A stretch of DNA of 64,000 bases from CAIYXB01 sp038146805 (GCA_038146805.1 JAYQSH010000003.1:1-64000), one strand, 5' to 3'; positions 1 to 9,559 are shown, numbered from the stretch's first letter. The notes: generated by a model from the sequence alone, not told the origin. Translations and numbers: made by a program.

Positions 1-18
1 CCGTCTACGACGCCGGTA
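1..18 (+). repeat. right end of a RAYT-A element (cut by window edge)
   Basis: The first bases match the right end of the repeat family found around the transposase gene at 8506-9423 (CCGTCTACGACgCCGGTAAT). The rest of this copy lies outside the window. It is followed by an inverted repeat, TTCTGTTTTAAAAACA at about 19-34 and its complement at about 94-109, so the 90 bp up to the next element end could fold into a stem-loop. Confidence 0.6.
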
Positions 19-108
19 ATTCTGTTTTAAAAACAACAATTTCTAAGCTTGCATTTTTAACTTCTGATGATTTTGAAAAAACTTAGCAGGTGATGTTTTT
101 AAAACAGA

Positions 109-265
109 ACTACAGGGGTCGAAACTACAGGGGTCGTAGACGGACAAAGGACAAAATAGCCTTTCTAGGTGTGATTCTTAATCTCTAGTGGACTTTTTTT
201 GACCCCCTACAGCGACAAGTCAAAATTGAAATTTTTATTTAGCAGATGGCAAGACCACTATTAAT
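109..265 (+). repeat. RAYT-A left arm with truncated transposase start
   Basis: This copy matches the left arm of the full element at 8369: a doubled AACTACAGGGGTCG, then GTAGACGGACAAAGGAC, the ~100-bp leader, and the start of the transposase gene (ATGGCAAGACCACTATTAAT). The gene is cut after about seven codons by the next mini-element at 270. The same junction, left arm plus start codon plus mini-element, recurs in decayed form at 14452-14762, so this looks like one composite deletion derivative and not a chance insertion. Confidence 0.75.
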
Positions 266-269
266 GTTG

Positions 270-494
270 GAAACTACAGGGGTCGTAGTCGGACACAGGA
301 CACAAGTTAGTGTTTACGTTCTTTAGCAACATACTAATTTGAGCTTGGCTCAAATTGCTGTTATTTTTGGTAAAAGTTCAAGTGCCGTTTCAAAAATTTT
401 TCAAAGAGTGAAAGGTAAAATCAGTAATAAAATTAGAAGTCAAATGGATTTGAAATAAATTTTGTCCTTTGAGCGTCTATGACCCCGGTAATTC
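270..494 (+). repeat. RAYT-A mini-element (non-autonomous)
   Basis: This ~225-bp element begins GAAACTACAGGGGTCGTAG and ends GACCCCGGTAATTC, which are imperfect inverted termini. Its interior equals the last ~130 bp of the RAYT-A gene, coding for the C-terminal helix-turn-helix and ending at the same TAA. It is an internal-deletion derivative of the element at 8369-9559; near-identical copies lie at 3229, 10455 and 14529. Confidence 0.85.
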
Positions 495-1177
495 ATGGTC
501 ATCTCTTCTAGAATCTAAGGCTCGTGGCTGATAAATAAATAATTAATTCATTTCTTATTGTCATTTTGTTTATGATAATTCATCGGTATTAGCAATCAAG
601 GCATTCAAATTATTCAAAATGTACTTATCAACAAGCTCTTCAATCCATTCATGAATTTTTTCGAAAATTGGAACATCATCCTTCATATACTTAACTCTTA
701 AGACTGGGCAGCCAAATACAGGAAGAGTTAGCCCTTCTCCCGATTTAATTAAGTCAATCAGATCGGTAATTGACTTAATAGTTGGAATAAGACTTGGTGG
801 GTTCGTTTCAGGGGATTCTCTCAACTCAAAGCTTTCTGCCTTAACTCTTCTTTCTTTTTTCTTATTATCTCTAAAAACATTTTGTTTATAAGTATTGAGA
901 ATTTCAATTTGCATTCCACAAAGAACATTTAAAAGCTTTAAGTTATTCTTGATAATTTTTCTAAACTCATCTATTGATATGTTGAATCCATTTAGTTTTT
1001 TAAAAGCTTGTGGTATTGCACCAATCAAAGCAAAGGTAAAATCCATAGCGTTGCTTAAGCCTTGTTTGAAAATATAAAGATCGCCCATGAGCATACTGTA
1101 ATGTCCCTGTAATATGAGGCCAGTAAAACGAAATACTTTTTCCTGATAAAATCGTAAAGACTAAAAGGAGAAAGAAA

Positions 1178-1458
1178 ATGCCAGGTTACAGAAAAATTAG
1201 CTCAGAGCTGAAAGCAAAAGCAGCTATGGAAGCGTTAAAAGATGAAGAAGCGATTTCTACGATTGCTTCTAAGTACAGAATCGATCCAAAACTTTGAGAT
1301 TGGGTTAAAAACTCAAAGAGAATTCGGCTTCTGTTTTTGATTCAAAAATTGAAGAAGAACATAAAGAAAAACTCAGGCAAAAAGAAAATCAAATTAAAGA
1401 GCTCAAAAATTTAATTGGTGAACAAACGGTCATGATCGACTGGGTTAAAAAAATATAG
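1178..1458 (+). pseudogene. IS3-family orfA (broken)
   Basis: The reading frame begins MPGYRKISSELKAKAAMEAL and continues into the helix-turn-helix of IS3 OrfA (TIASKYRIDPKL). An in-frame TGA follows just before DWVKNS. A frame change near 1310 then leads into the leucine-zipper-like tail (EEEHKEKLRQKENQIKELKN) that ends DWVKKI. OrfA of this family binds the terminal repeats and is normally joined to OrfB by programmed -1 frameshifting. The in-frame stop in the HTH is not part of that mechanism, so this copy looks inactive. Confidence 0.75.
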
Positions 1459-1480
1459 GAAGCTGGATTTCAATGGGAGA

Positions 1481-2395
1481 ATGAGCCTCATGGATGGTGA
1501 TTCAAAATTTCCAATCACGCATCAATGTTGGGTGCTTAACATCGATCGCTCTAAGTATTATAGAAAACCTAAGCCCGAGTTTTCAGATGGAGAAAAAAAA
1601 AATTATGGATGCAATAGATCAGGAGTATACGAAACAACCAATGTTTGGCTGTAGAAATATGCGCTGGGCTTTAAAAGAACACCATGGTCTTAAAGTTGGT
1701 AAAGATAGAGTATCTAAGCTAATGAAGGCAATGGGATTGGTAGCTCAAGCTCCGAAACCCAATACTAGCAAGGCAATGAAGGAACACAAAAATATGCTTA
1801 CTTGCTAAAGAATTTAGTGATTGATAAACCAAATCATGTTTGGGGCACTGATATCACATATATCAGAACTCAGCAAGGCTTTTGTTTTATGGTTGCTATT
1901 ATCGATTTGTTTAGCAGGTCAGTGCTAAGCTATCGCATCTCAAATATGATGGACACAAGTTTTTGCATTGAAGCCCTAGAGGAAGAAATTGAACAATATG
2001 GTTGTCCTGAAATATTTAATAGCGATCAGGGCAGTCAGTTTACTAGCCAAGAATTTACTCAGGTGCTTTTAGAGCATCAAGTAGCAATATCAATGGATGG
2101 TAAAGGTCGAGCTACTGATAATGCAATAGTAGAAAGATTTTGGAGAACGCTGAAACAAGAATGTGTTTATCCTAAATATTTCAAAACAATCAAGGAGGTA
2201 AAAATAGGAGTTAAAGAATTTATTGAATACTACAACAACAGAAGACCTCATCAATCGTTAGGTATGAGGTCACCACTTAAGTGCTATCAAAACTTTACTA
2301 AGCCTTTAGTAATTCAAGACTTAGAAAGTTGTACAATTAAGTTTGTGAACTTAAGTAATAAATCTAGGAAAAGTATTACGAATAAGCTTGTTTAA
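1481..2395 (+). pseudogene. IS3-family orfB transposase (frameshifted)
   Basis: OrfB is the DDE integrase-type transposase. The N-terminal HTH_21-like region (FGCRNMRWALKEHHGLKVGK) is followed by the rve core with all three acidic residues visible: D in WGTDITYI, D in NSDQGSQFTS and E in NAIVERFWRTLK. The family-typical tail YNNRRPHQSLGMRSPL is also present. The start is taken at ATG 1481. The frame shifts in the A9 run near 1604 and again near 1790, splitting the gene into three pieces, although the catalytic core itself (1802-2395) is open. A clear IS3 member whose subgroup I do not assign. Confidence 0.85.
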
Positions 2396-3065
2396 TTTAC
2401 AGGGACACTTCATACCTTCAATTTCTATTTGTCTTTCATTAAAGCCTTGGGTTTCATCAGGTCTGAGATTCTTCGTCATCTTCGTATATATATCCCTACT
2501 TGCATCAACTACTGCTTTATAAAAATCTCCAAAAGAAAGGGCTTTCCCTGCTTCTTCTGCAACTAGGTCTATAGCTTGGTGTAAGTCTAAACTTGTTAGA
2601 GCTTCAGTAGAAAGCTTTTTTGTGTAATTTGCATCTATACCAAGGTGATCATTATCGTCCACTACTTTTTCTAATGCTTTTGTGCACCTTTTGACTTCAT
2701 ATACGATTCAATACGGTCATAAAAATCTTTTTTTCTTCCGGCAAGATCAGGATCATCACTTGCGCTTGGCACATTTACTTCCTGATGAATGTAATTTGTA
2801 ACCAAATATGGATTTGTAGTCAAACTTTCAATTGTAATGGGATTTGACATTTAGATAATAAGCTTATCATATCGAAATACACTTTTCCCTAAAATCCAAA
2901 CTTTATTTTAATTTCACCAGATTCTTAGCTTCATAGTTGAAGATTTAGCTTTTTAAGTATAACTAAAATCTTAGAAAAATTTGTTAATTTTTGTTTTTCT
3001 GCATAGCAAAGCTAGGTGTTACCACCTGAAAGATCTATGTACCCTCTAGCTCCCACTGGCTGATT

Positions 3066-3234
3066 TTAGGCACTGCTAAAAACTTCTGCTGGTGTTTTGA
3101 AATTTAAACTTCTTCTGGGCCTGTTGTTGAGTTTGTAAGCTATCTCATCAAGCTCTTCTTGAGTTACTGATCTTAGATCCGTTCCTTTCGGCAAAAATCT
3201 TCTGCTCTGCCTGTTCATATTTTCATTAGAACTA
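3066..3234 (-). pseudogene. IS30-family transposase C-terminal remnant
   Basis: The minus strand encodes SNENMNRQSRRFLPKGTDL, then EELDEIAYKLNNRPRRSL and TPAEVF before a TAA at 3066. This is the conserved end of IS30-family transposases (NENxNxxxRxxxPKGTD, then LNxRPRKxLxxxTPxExF) and includes the catalytic Glu region. The 5' part is missing: the frame ends where the mini-element at 3229 begins, suggesting that element or a rearrangement removed it. Confidence 0.8.
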
Positions 3235-3450
3235 TTAGGGTCTTAGACGGACACAGGAGACAAGTTAGTGTTTACTTTCTTAAGCAACATACTAATTTGA
3301 GCTTGGCTGAAATTGCTGTTATTTTTGCTAAAAGTTCAAGTGCCGTTTCGAAAATTTTTCAAAGAGTGAAAGGTAAAATCAATAATAAAATTTGAAGTCA
3401 AATGGATTTGAAATAAATTTTGTCCTTTGAGCGTCTACGACCCCGATAAC
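3229..3450 (+). repeat. RAYT-A mini-element
   Basis: Another copy of the ~220-bp derivative. The left end is slightly changed (AACTATTAGGGTCTTAGACGG); the interior is the transposase C-terminal coding tail, here with a TGA in place of an Arg codon (AATTTGAAGTC); the right end is GTCTACGACCCCGATAA. It abuts the IS30 remnant on its left. Confidence 0.85.
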
Positions 3451-3597
3451 TACAAGTGCCGTTTCGAAAATTTTTCAAAGAGTGAAAGGTAAAATCAGTA
3501 ATAAAATTAGAAGTCAAATGCATTTGAAATAAATTTTATCCTTTGACCGTCTACGACCCCGATAATTTACTTTGACCGTCTACGACCCCGATAATTT
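3451..3597 (+). repeat. two 5'-truncated RAYT-A right-end fragments
   Basis: At 3453 a copy starts abruptly inside the transposase tail (CAAGTGCCGTTTCG) and runs to the right end GACCCCGATAATTT at about 3568. A second, ~29-bp right end (CTTTGACCGTCTACGACC then CCGATAATTT) follows to 3597. Three right ends in tandem suggest repeated insertion or recombination at the right terminus. Confidence 0.8.
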
Positions 3598-3642
3598 AAA
3601 ATTGATCCTAGAGATGTTCTTTACAGGAAGTTTTAGGTATCG

Positions 3643-6600
3643 CTAAGCTTCAACAAAGCTTGATTTTGGATCTAAGTAACCGTTGGAGTAAGAGATGTTT
3701 ATATTAAGACGTGACACGGTAGACCTTTTGCCTCTTAGAGAGAGTAGAGCATAATTCTGAAAACTTTCATCCTCGGCAGCTCTTTGGACAACATTAATAA
3801 CTTCTTGAGGTAATTTTTCGGTATTTTTACCAGGTATTAATTTTAAAGTGTTAGAATCTTTATCATACTCTAAGCTAAAGCTAAAATCAACTGTAACTCT
3901 TCTGCTATCACTATCTTCTAACTCAACAAAGTTACCTACGTTATAAAGAAATAGAGGAGTTAGTAAAGGTCTTTCATCGTTAACGTTGTTTGGTATTCTA
4001 GGCTTGATTGAGTTGATTCTTAAAGAGATTGGCTCAATAGACCTACTGCTGCTTTCATTCAAAACAAAAACTCTTCTCGAATTAGTATCTTCTTGCTCTG
4101 GGATTTGAATATCTCTGCTGTTAATCCAAATATTCACAGCAGCTTGAGTGTCTGGAGCTCTAAAACCAATTGCCACAGCATTTTCTGCCCCATTTCTAAG
4201 CAAAGCTTCTCTAGCTTCACGTGGTAATTGAGCAAGTTTTTCTAAGTTATCAAACCCAGCTCTTGACGCAGTACCAGTTATCAAAACTGATGGATCATTT
4301 GTTAAAGTTTCTGCTACAGAAACTTCTTCGTTTGTTGGTAAATTTAGCGGACTTTTTAGTTCAGCTTCAGCAAGTTGATCTGAGTATCTTTGTAAAATTT
4401 CTCTAATTGCATTAGGTCTAAAACCTGTAGCGGCGATTCCGTAATCAGCTACGATTCTGTTGCCTGCATTATCAGTAATTTCATTTCCTTCTTGATCAAA
4501 GAAGACTAATGGTCTATCCATAGGTTCACCTTCATTGTTAGCATAGTCAACGTCAACAACTCTAGAATTCACTATTTCTATAAAATTACCTCTACCATTT
4601 CTTGGTTTTAGATCGTTGATTTGAGCGTATCTCTGTCTAGAGCTTAAATCCTGTTGAGTAATTACATAAACTTTTTTGATATTTTGACTTCACGATTAGC
4701 GTCTTTAAATAAATTACCTATATTCTCTATTAAAGTATCAGCAGAGTTACCGCCCCCCAAATAACCAAAGTATCACCTTTGATAATTCTTTCTGGACCAT
4801 TGAATCTACTAGATAGTGCCCTGAAAGCTTCTAGTGTTTTAGTTATTTTGGGTAAAGTTTCTTTACGAGTACCTTCTATTACTTTTTCAGCACGTGAACC
4901 TTCCAACTCAAAACCATAACCATCTTCACCAAGACCGCCTCGATACAAATAAACCATCTGTCCTTAATTTAAGTTCTTTTTTAGAGCCATCTTTATTCGT
5001 GATTTCGAGGGTAACAATTTTATCTCCTTGGCTTTCTGGATCTGGATTCTTGGCAATATCTATTAATCTTGTTGAAAGTGCAAGATTGTTAGTGAGTAAT
5101 GCAGTTTGCATTGATAGAATTAACTGCAACTCTTCATTTGTAGGGTATCTTGCTTTAGAAGTGTCGTCTGGTGTAGGTAAATAATCTACCGTTGTGTTAA
5201 TACTTCCTGCTCTTGTATCTTTTCCAACTTTTCTTTCACCTGGATACCATCTGGTAGCAGGACTGCCATAGGCTCTAACTGTTTTAAGCTCATTGCCATT
5301 AGGAAGATCTGGCATTGTTCTTCCTTCATTACCTCTAGAATTTGCACTGTTAAGTTCCCAAGCAGGTCCTTCCGGTACTGCAAACGGACCTCCTGGCTGT
5401 TTGCCAGCATCTATAACCAAGGTCTGTCTGGCTAGATTAGGATTATTGCGCACAAGCTCACCTAAGCCTGCTAAGCCATCGGGACCCAATCCTATCTGAA
5501 CCAGAGGTACATAGTCTCCGTCTTGTAGATTTGCTAAAGTGTTTTCTGATACTTTATTGAAATGTTGTCTTAAAAACTCAGATGTTTCTCCAGGACTCAC
5601 TGAAGCACATGCAACTAAATAAGGGTTTAGGGTAGAAAGGATTTCTACTGATCTTAAATATCTTTCTTCAGTTGGACTAAGTTCCCTTTGTTTTCTGAGA
5701 AGACTTAACCTTAATTCATACTTAGATCTAGGATTGATACCTTCATTGGCTGCACTATTTAAGTAACGAGCTATCTGCATTGCCGTTTTAGGATTTGCTC
5801 TTAAAGATTCTACTAAAGGGTAGATAGTAGCTAGGAACCTGTTCCTGACATGATTCCATGCTGGCTTATTATTGCGGAGTTCTGGTGACAAAAATCTTTC
5901 TTCTAGCCTAGTTTGCTCGGCTTGGTCAATTTCAGGTGCGATACGAGCATCAAAATCATTAGGTCTATCAGCAGCAACAAAACCTCTATATAATTCAGTA
6001 AGTTGTTCTCTGATTTTTAGTCGATTAATAGTATCAGTTGGAAGAGAATTAATTATATCTATAGCTGCATCAAAATCAGTATTCGGAAACTCCTCTCTAA
6101 GCTGAGTGGCATTTTCAAAGTCTCTAAAAGAACTTAAGTCCTCAGCTATAGCTAAAGCTGTATCTTTAATACTTTTACTGTCATTGCGTAATCTAAGCCT
6201 GGGATTGATGCCCTGATAGGAGCTTGTGCAATCGATTCTGATAATGCATCGATGTCTATGTTGCTTTTATTAGTATTAGGATCAGTTGTATCAAAATTTC
6301 CCTGAGTTATATTTGTAAATAAGTTTGATCTTAATTCAGAAAGCTCTAGCTGGTAAACAAGTCTCGTCAACTCCAAGCCAGCTTCTCGAGTGCTAGTCTC
6401 AGATGATTTAAGTAAGGGGTCAATTTTATCTAATAATGATTGGATAGTTGTATCATCAGTCAGTGCTTGGCTTATAACTTGGTTTGCTTGTACAACTAGG
6501 TCTCTTTTCTTCCTGGCTAAAACAGCATCTCTAAGGTCAGCTTTTAATCGAACATCAGAGACCTCTGCCCCTTCATATGCAGATATAGCTTGTAGTGCTT

Positions 6601-7726
6601 CTGACAGGTCTTGCCCTGTTGTAATTGTTCGGTAAACATTCTGCCTAAGCTCTCTTTGTTTTAAACTTAATGTTAGATCATCAACTAGCTTGCATACTTC
6701 TGCTTGTGTACTATCGTCGGAAGACATACTCATAACCCTTTGCAGTCTTTTTAATGAGTCAGGGTCTTGGGTTTCTAGGTAGGCTTGAAGGTTTGCTTTT
6801 AGTTCATCTTTAATATTTGAGTTTTGTAGAAGATTAATGATTTTTATTAAGCTTGTACAGTCATCGCTAGAGAGTCTTCCACCATTTAACGACTCACTTG
6901 TAATACATTCAGATGGAGTAAATTGAACAAGGTCATTAGAATCATTATACATTAGATAACCATTCAAAAATCTAGGGGTGATTAATGCATTCAGTTGTCT
7001 TTTTGTCGTTATTCTTCCTGACAGTACGTTCTCTAAAGCGAAGTTAAAGCCCTTCACCTCAGATTGCGCCCTAGCTAGATTTTGATTAGATAGGTCTCTT
7101 GCTTCTATGATTTGCAGGAGGGGTTTTATGAAGCTTGCTGAGAGTCTTCCATCATTTAACGACACACTTGTAATACATCCAGATGGAGTAATTTGAACAA
7201 GGTCATTAGAATCATTATACATTAGATAACCATTCAAAAATCTAGGGGTGATTAATGCATTCAGTTGTCTTTTTGTCGTTATTCTTCCTGACAGTACGTT
7301 CTCTAAAGCGAAGTTAAAGCCCTTCACCTCAGATTGCGCCCTAGCTAGATTTTGATTAGATAGGTCTCTTGCTTCTATGATTTGCAGGAGGGGTTTTATG
7401 AAGCTTGCTGAGAGTCTTCCACCATTTAACGACACACTTGTAATACATCCAGATGGAGTAATTTGAACAAGGTCATTAGAATCATTATACATTAGATAAC
7501 CATTCAAAAATCTAGGGGTGATTAATGCATTCAGTTGTCTTTTTGTCGTTATTCTTCCTGACAGTACATTCTCTAAAGCGAAGTTAAAGCCTCTCACTAG
7601 TGCTTGATCATTAGGTAACTGTCCAAGCTGTCCTATTACTTCAGTACTCTGAGTAGTTTTAGCTTGTGGAGTATTTGTCTCTTTTCGGTCAATTTGCCTT
7701 ATTGGAAATGGATTAATCCTGGTCAT
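3643..7726 (-). pseudogene. large helical-repeat protein fused to FAD/NAD(P)H oxidoreductase, frameshifted
   Basis: Minus-strand open stretches join into one protein of about 1,360 residues starting MTRINPFPIRQIDRK at 7726. Residues ~40-280 hold three 90-residue repeats. A long helical region follows to about residue 690. A Rossmann FAD site then reads VQIGLGPDGLAGLGE with LVIDAGKQPGGPF. Further on come a second dinucleotide site (VIWG-GGNSADTL, split by a shift) and an ATGFRPN motif typical of flavin monooxygenase/disulfide-reductase-like enzymes. Shifts lie near 6190, 4945, 4745 and 4688. A cofactor-binding enzyme on a long helical N-terminus is unusual; the substrate cannot be guessed. Because the motifs survive, the gene may be intact in the cell if the shifts are sequence errors. 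Confidence 0.6.
6876..7597 (-). repeat. in-gene tandem repeat, 270-bp period (90 residues), 2.7 copies
   Basis: The segment CATTCAAAAATCTAGGGGTG recurs at 6961, 7231 and 7501, exactly 270 bp apart. The copies differ by only a few bases over most of their length. Each encodes a unit beginning GFNFALENVLSGRITTKRQL and containing FLNGYLMYNDSNDLVQ, which looks helical. The promoter-distal copy diverges after NGGRLS. Such near-identity implies recent duplication or gene conversion. Confidence 0.95.
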
Positions 7727-7825
7727 AACTTAGTCATATATATGATAAAAATCATAGATTTTGATATTAACTTGAACTGTTATTGGGTGTTTTTGTTCAT
7801 TTGGCTTCAAAAAAACGAAAAAGAA

Positions 7826-8163
7826 AGCTAATGAATGACTTTTCAAGCCTGCTGAATCAAAACAGAAGCGCAATGAATGATTTTCAATGCTTAATGAATG
7901 AAATTCAAAAGGTTTTGTAAGCTATCTAGAATAGCAATGTATGAGTTCAGAAGCTTAATGTATGACTGTTGAATCGCAATGTATGAGTTCAGAAGCTTAA
8001 TGTATGACTGTTGAATCGCAATGTATGACTTCAGAAACGCACTGTAATAAAGTAAAAGTGCATTGTAAGCCTTTCAGAAAGACAATGAATGGCTTTGGAT
8101 TCTCATTGTTAGAGATCCTAAGCACATTGAATTAAATCCTAATCGTAATGAAAGAGAGCAGAA
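7826..8163. repeat. 16-unit array with 21-bp period
   Basis: A core A(A/T)TG, or a close variant, recurs at 7830, 7851, 7872, 7893, 7914, 7936, 7957, 7978, 7999, 8020, 8041, 8062, 8084, 8105, 8126 and 8147. The spacing is 21 bp with only two 22-bp steps. The best units read CGCAATGTATGACTTCAGAA; a 42-bp double unit is repeated exactly at about 7933-8016. Outer units are degenerate. The array lies about 100 bp upstream of the 7726 gene and 200 bp upstream of the RAYT-A element. The two 22-bp steps would break a reading frame, which argues for a DNA-level role such as protein binding on one helical face, or for a relic, over a coding heptad repeat. Confidence 0.85.
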
Positions 8164-8282
8164 GCTCACCCTTTTTGAATTTTAGAACAAAAAATTACCC
8201 CAAAACATAAGGGTAAAGACTGCCGCCTCGTCACTTCGTTCCTCGTTGGCGACCCTTTAGTTTTTATCCGCAAAGTGTCTCC

Positions 8283-8367
8283 GGGCTTGTCAGTCTGGTA
8301 ACTAATCTCAGCTTCTACAGGATACTTCTAGTCTGAACTATCCGTTACCAGCCTGACTCACCAGCCC
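8283..8367. repeat. imperfect inverted repeat flanking RAYT-A
   Basis: GGGCTTGTCAGTCTGGTAAC at 8283-8302 pairs with GTTACCAGcctGACTCACC plus AGCCC at 8344-8367. The arms could form a long hairpin with a 41-base loop immediately before the RAYT-A element begins at 8369. The local sequence (8220-8367) is more GC-rich than its surroundings and may be a remnant of another mobile element. Confidence 0.5.
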
Positions 8368-8368
8368 T

Positions 8369-9559
8369 GAACTACAGGGGTCGAACTACAGGGGTCGTAG
8401 ACGGACAAAGGACAAAATAGCCTTTCTAGGTGTGATTCTTAATCTCTAGAGGAGACTTTTGACCCCCTACAGCGACAAGTCTAAATTGCTATTTTTATTT
8501 AGCAGATGGCAAGACCACTATTAATTGAATTTCAAGACGCTTTTTATCATGTCATCTCTCGTGGCTTAAACAGGCAAAACTTATTTTTGGATGAAGATGA
8601 TTTTGTCTTTTTTCTTTGGCTCCTAAATCAAGCACAAGAAAAATTTGGTTTTATTTGTCATGGCTATTGTTTAATGAATAATCATTATCATCTTTTTCTT
8701 CAAACGCCAAATGCAAATTTATCTAAAATAATGAAATTTATTAACGAAAGTTATGCTAGATACTTTCTCAATAAATATCCTAATAGGGATGGTCACGTAT
8801 TTAAAGGACGCTATAAAAGAAAATTGGTTCAAACTGATTTATATTCACTGCAACTAAGTCGATATATTCACCTTAATCCTGTAAAAGCAGGCATTGTTAA
8901 ACATCCTCATGAATGGAAGTGGTCTAGTTACAATGCATTTATTGGTTTAACGGCTTCGAATAGATTCCTAAATAAAGAGTGGATTCTGCAGCAATTTTCA
9001 AAAAATAAAAAGCAGGCTAAAGAAAAGATGATTGAATATACTTACGAGGATATAAGTTGTTTTTGGAACCCAGATGATTACTCATGTGGCAAGGTGATTT
9101 TGGGTTCGAAAGAATTCTTACATCATATTATAAATCAACATATTGATACAAGTAAAATTGACCATAGGATTATTGCAGTATCTGAGTTGAATATATCAAA
9201 AAATCAAAAACCGGAATATGTGCTTGGGCAACTTGAGAAGCTTAATTTGGAAGCAAAAATGAAAATGCAAGTTAGTGTTTACTTTATTAAGCAACATACT
9301 AATTTGAGCTTGGCTGAAATTGGTGTTATTTTTGGTAAAAGTTCAAGTGCCGTTTCGAAAATTTTTCAAAGAGTGAAAGGTAAAATCAGTAATAAAATTA
9401 GAAGTCAAATGGATTTGAAATAAATTTTGTCCTTTGACCGTCTACGACCCCGATAATTTTAGACTTGTCGCTGTAGGGGGTCAAAAGTCCTCTAGAGATT
9501 AAGAATCACACCTAGAAAGGCTATTTTGTTCTTTGTCCGTCTACGACCCCTGTAGTTCT
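8369..9559 (+). mobile_element. full-length RAYT-A element
   Basis: The element consists of the left arm (8369-8500), the RAYT gene (8506-9423), a right end (CCTTTGACCGTCTACGACC then CCGATAATTT, to 9460), and then an inverted copy of the left arm (9460-9559). The left and right termini are imperfect inverted repeats sharing GGGGTCGTAGACGG and CAAAGGACAAAAT. RAYT enzymes are HUH-family relatives of the IS200/IS605 transposase thought to mobilise REP palindromes. The long inverted arms make the element able to fold on itself. It is the evident source of the ten or so degenerate copies in 1-14.8 kb. Confidence 0.85.
8506..9423 (+). CDS. REP-associated tyrosine transposase (Y1_Tnp family), RAYT-A
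   Basis: A 305-residue protein of the Y1/HUH transposase superfamily. The N-terminus MARPLLIEFQDAFYHVISRG is the classic RAYT start. The metal-binding HUH motif reads NNHYHLFLQTPN (about residues 64-75), and the catalytic Tyr is in LSRYIHLNPVKAG. A C-terminal helix-turn-helix follows (NLSLAEIGVIFGKSSSAVSKIF, about residues 265-286), as in the longer RAYTs with a DnaA-like or HTH tail. The enzyme would nick and rejoin single-stranded DNA at the palindromic ends. The frame is intact, so this is the likely autonomous copy serving the mini-elements. Transcription probably starts inside its left arm. Confidence 0.93.
   Translation: MARPLLIEFQDAFYHVISRGLNRQNLFLDEDDFVFFLWLLNQAQEKFGFICHGYCLMNNHYHLFLQTPNANLSKIMKFINESYARYFLNKYPNRDGHVFKGRYKRKLVQTDLYSLQLSRYIHLNPVKAGIVKHPHEWKWSSYNAFIGLTASNRFLNKEWILQQFSKNKKQAKEKMIEYTYEDISCFWNPDDYSCGKVILGSKEFLHHIINQHIDTSKIDHRIIAVSELNISKNQKPEYVLGQLEKLNLEAKMKMQVSVYFIKQHTNLSLAEIGVIFGKSSSAVSKIFQRVKGKISNKIRSQMDLK

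Larger units (their letters stand above)
1102..2407 (+). mobile_element. IS3-family insertion sequence, 1,306 bp
   Basis: The ends are perfect 11-bp inverted repeats, TGTCCCTGTAA at 1102-1112 and its complement at 2397-2407, with the TG...CA termini usual for IS3 elements. Between them lie an HTH-type orfA and a DDE-type orfB on the plus strand. I could not find a convincing 3-bp target duplication (TAA on the left, CTT on the right). Both reading frames carry defects, so the element is probably immobile unless complemented. It interrupts an orphan minus-strand gene. Confidence 0.85.
570..2850 (-). pseudogene. orphan gene interrupted by an IS3-family element
   Basis: On the minus strand a protein starts MSNPITIESL at 2850 and runs through a helical, charged region (residues 1-147) to 2408. 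It is then cut by the insertion sequence at 1102-2407 and resumes at 1101 with a segment that includes MLMGDLYIFKQG, ending at 570. One extra frameshift lies near 2680, just before the LEKVVDDNDHLG segment. Without the insertion it would be about 325 residues. I recognise no family; the short polar N-terminus and helical body resemble the other orphan proteins of this window. There is no obvious signal peptide or membrane segment. The insertion plus frameshift make function unlikely. Confidence 0.6.

Noticed and set aside
7826..8163. CRISPR array
   Set aside because: Units are 21 bp without unique spacers and degenerate throughout; no cas genes in the window.
7826..8163. Relic of a heptad-repeat protein (minus strand reads SYIAIQQSYIKLLN repeats)
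   Set aside because: The frame is open for under 60 codons and two 22-bp steps shift phase; kept only as an alternative.
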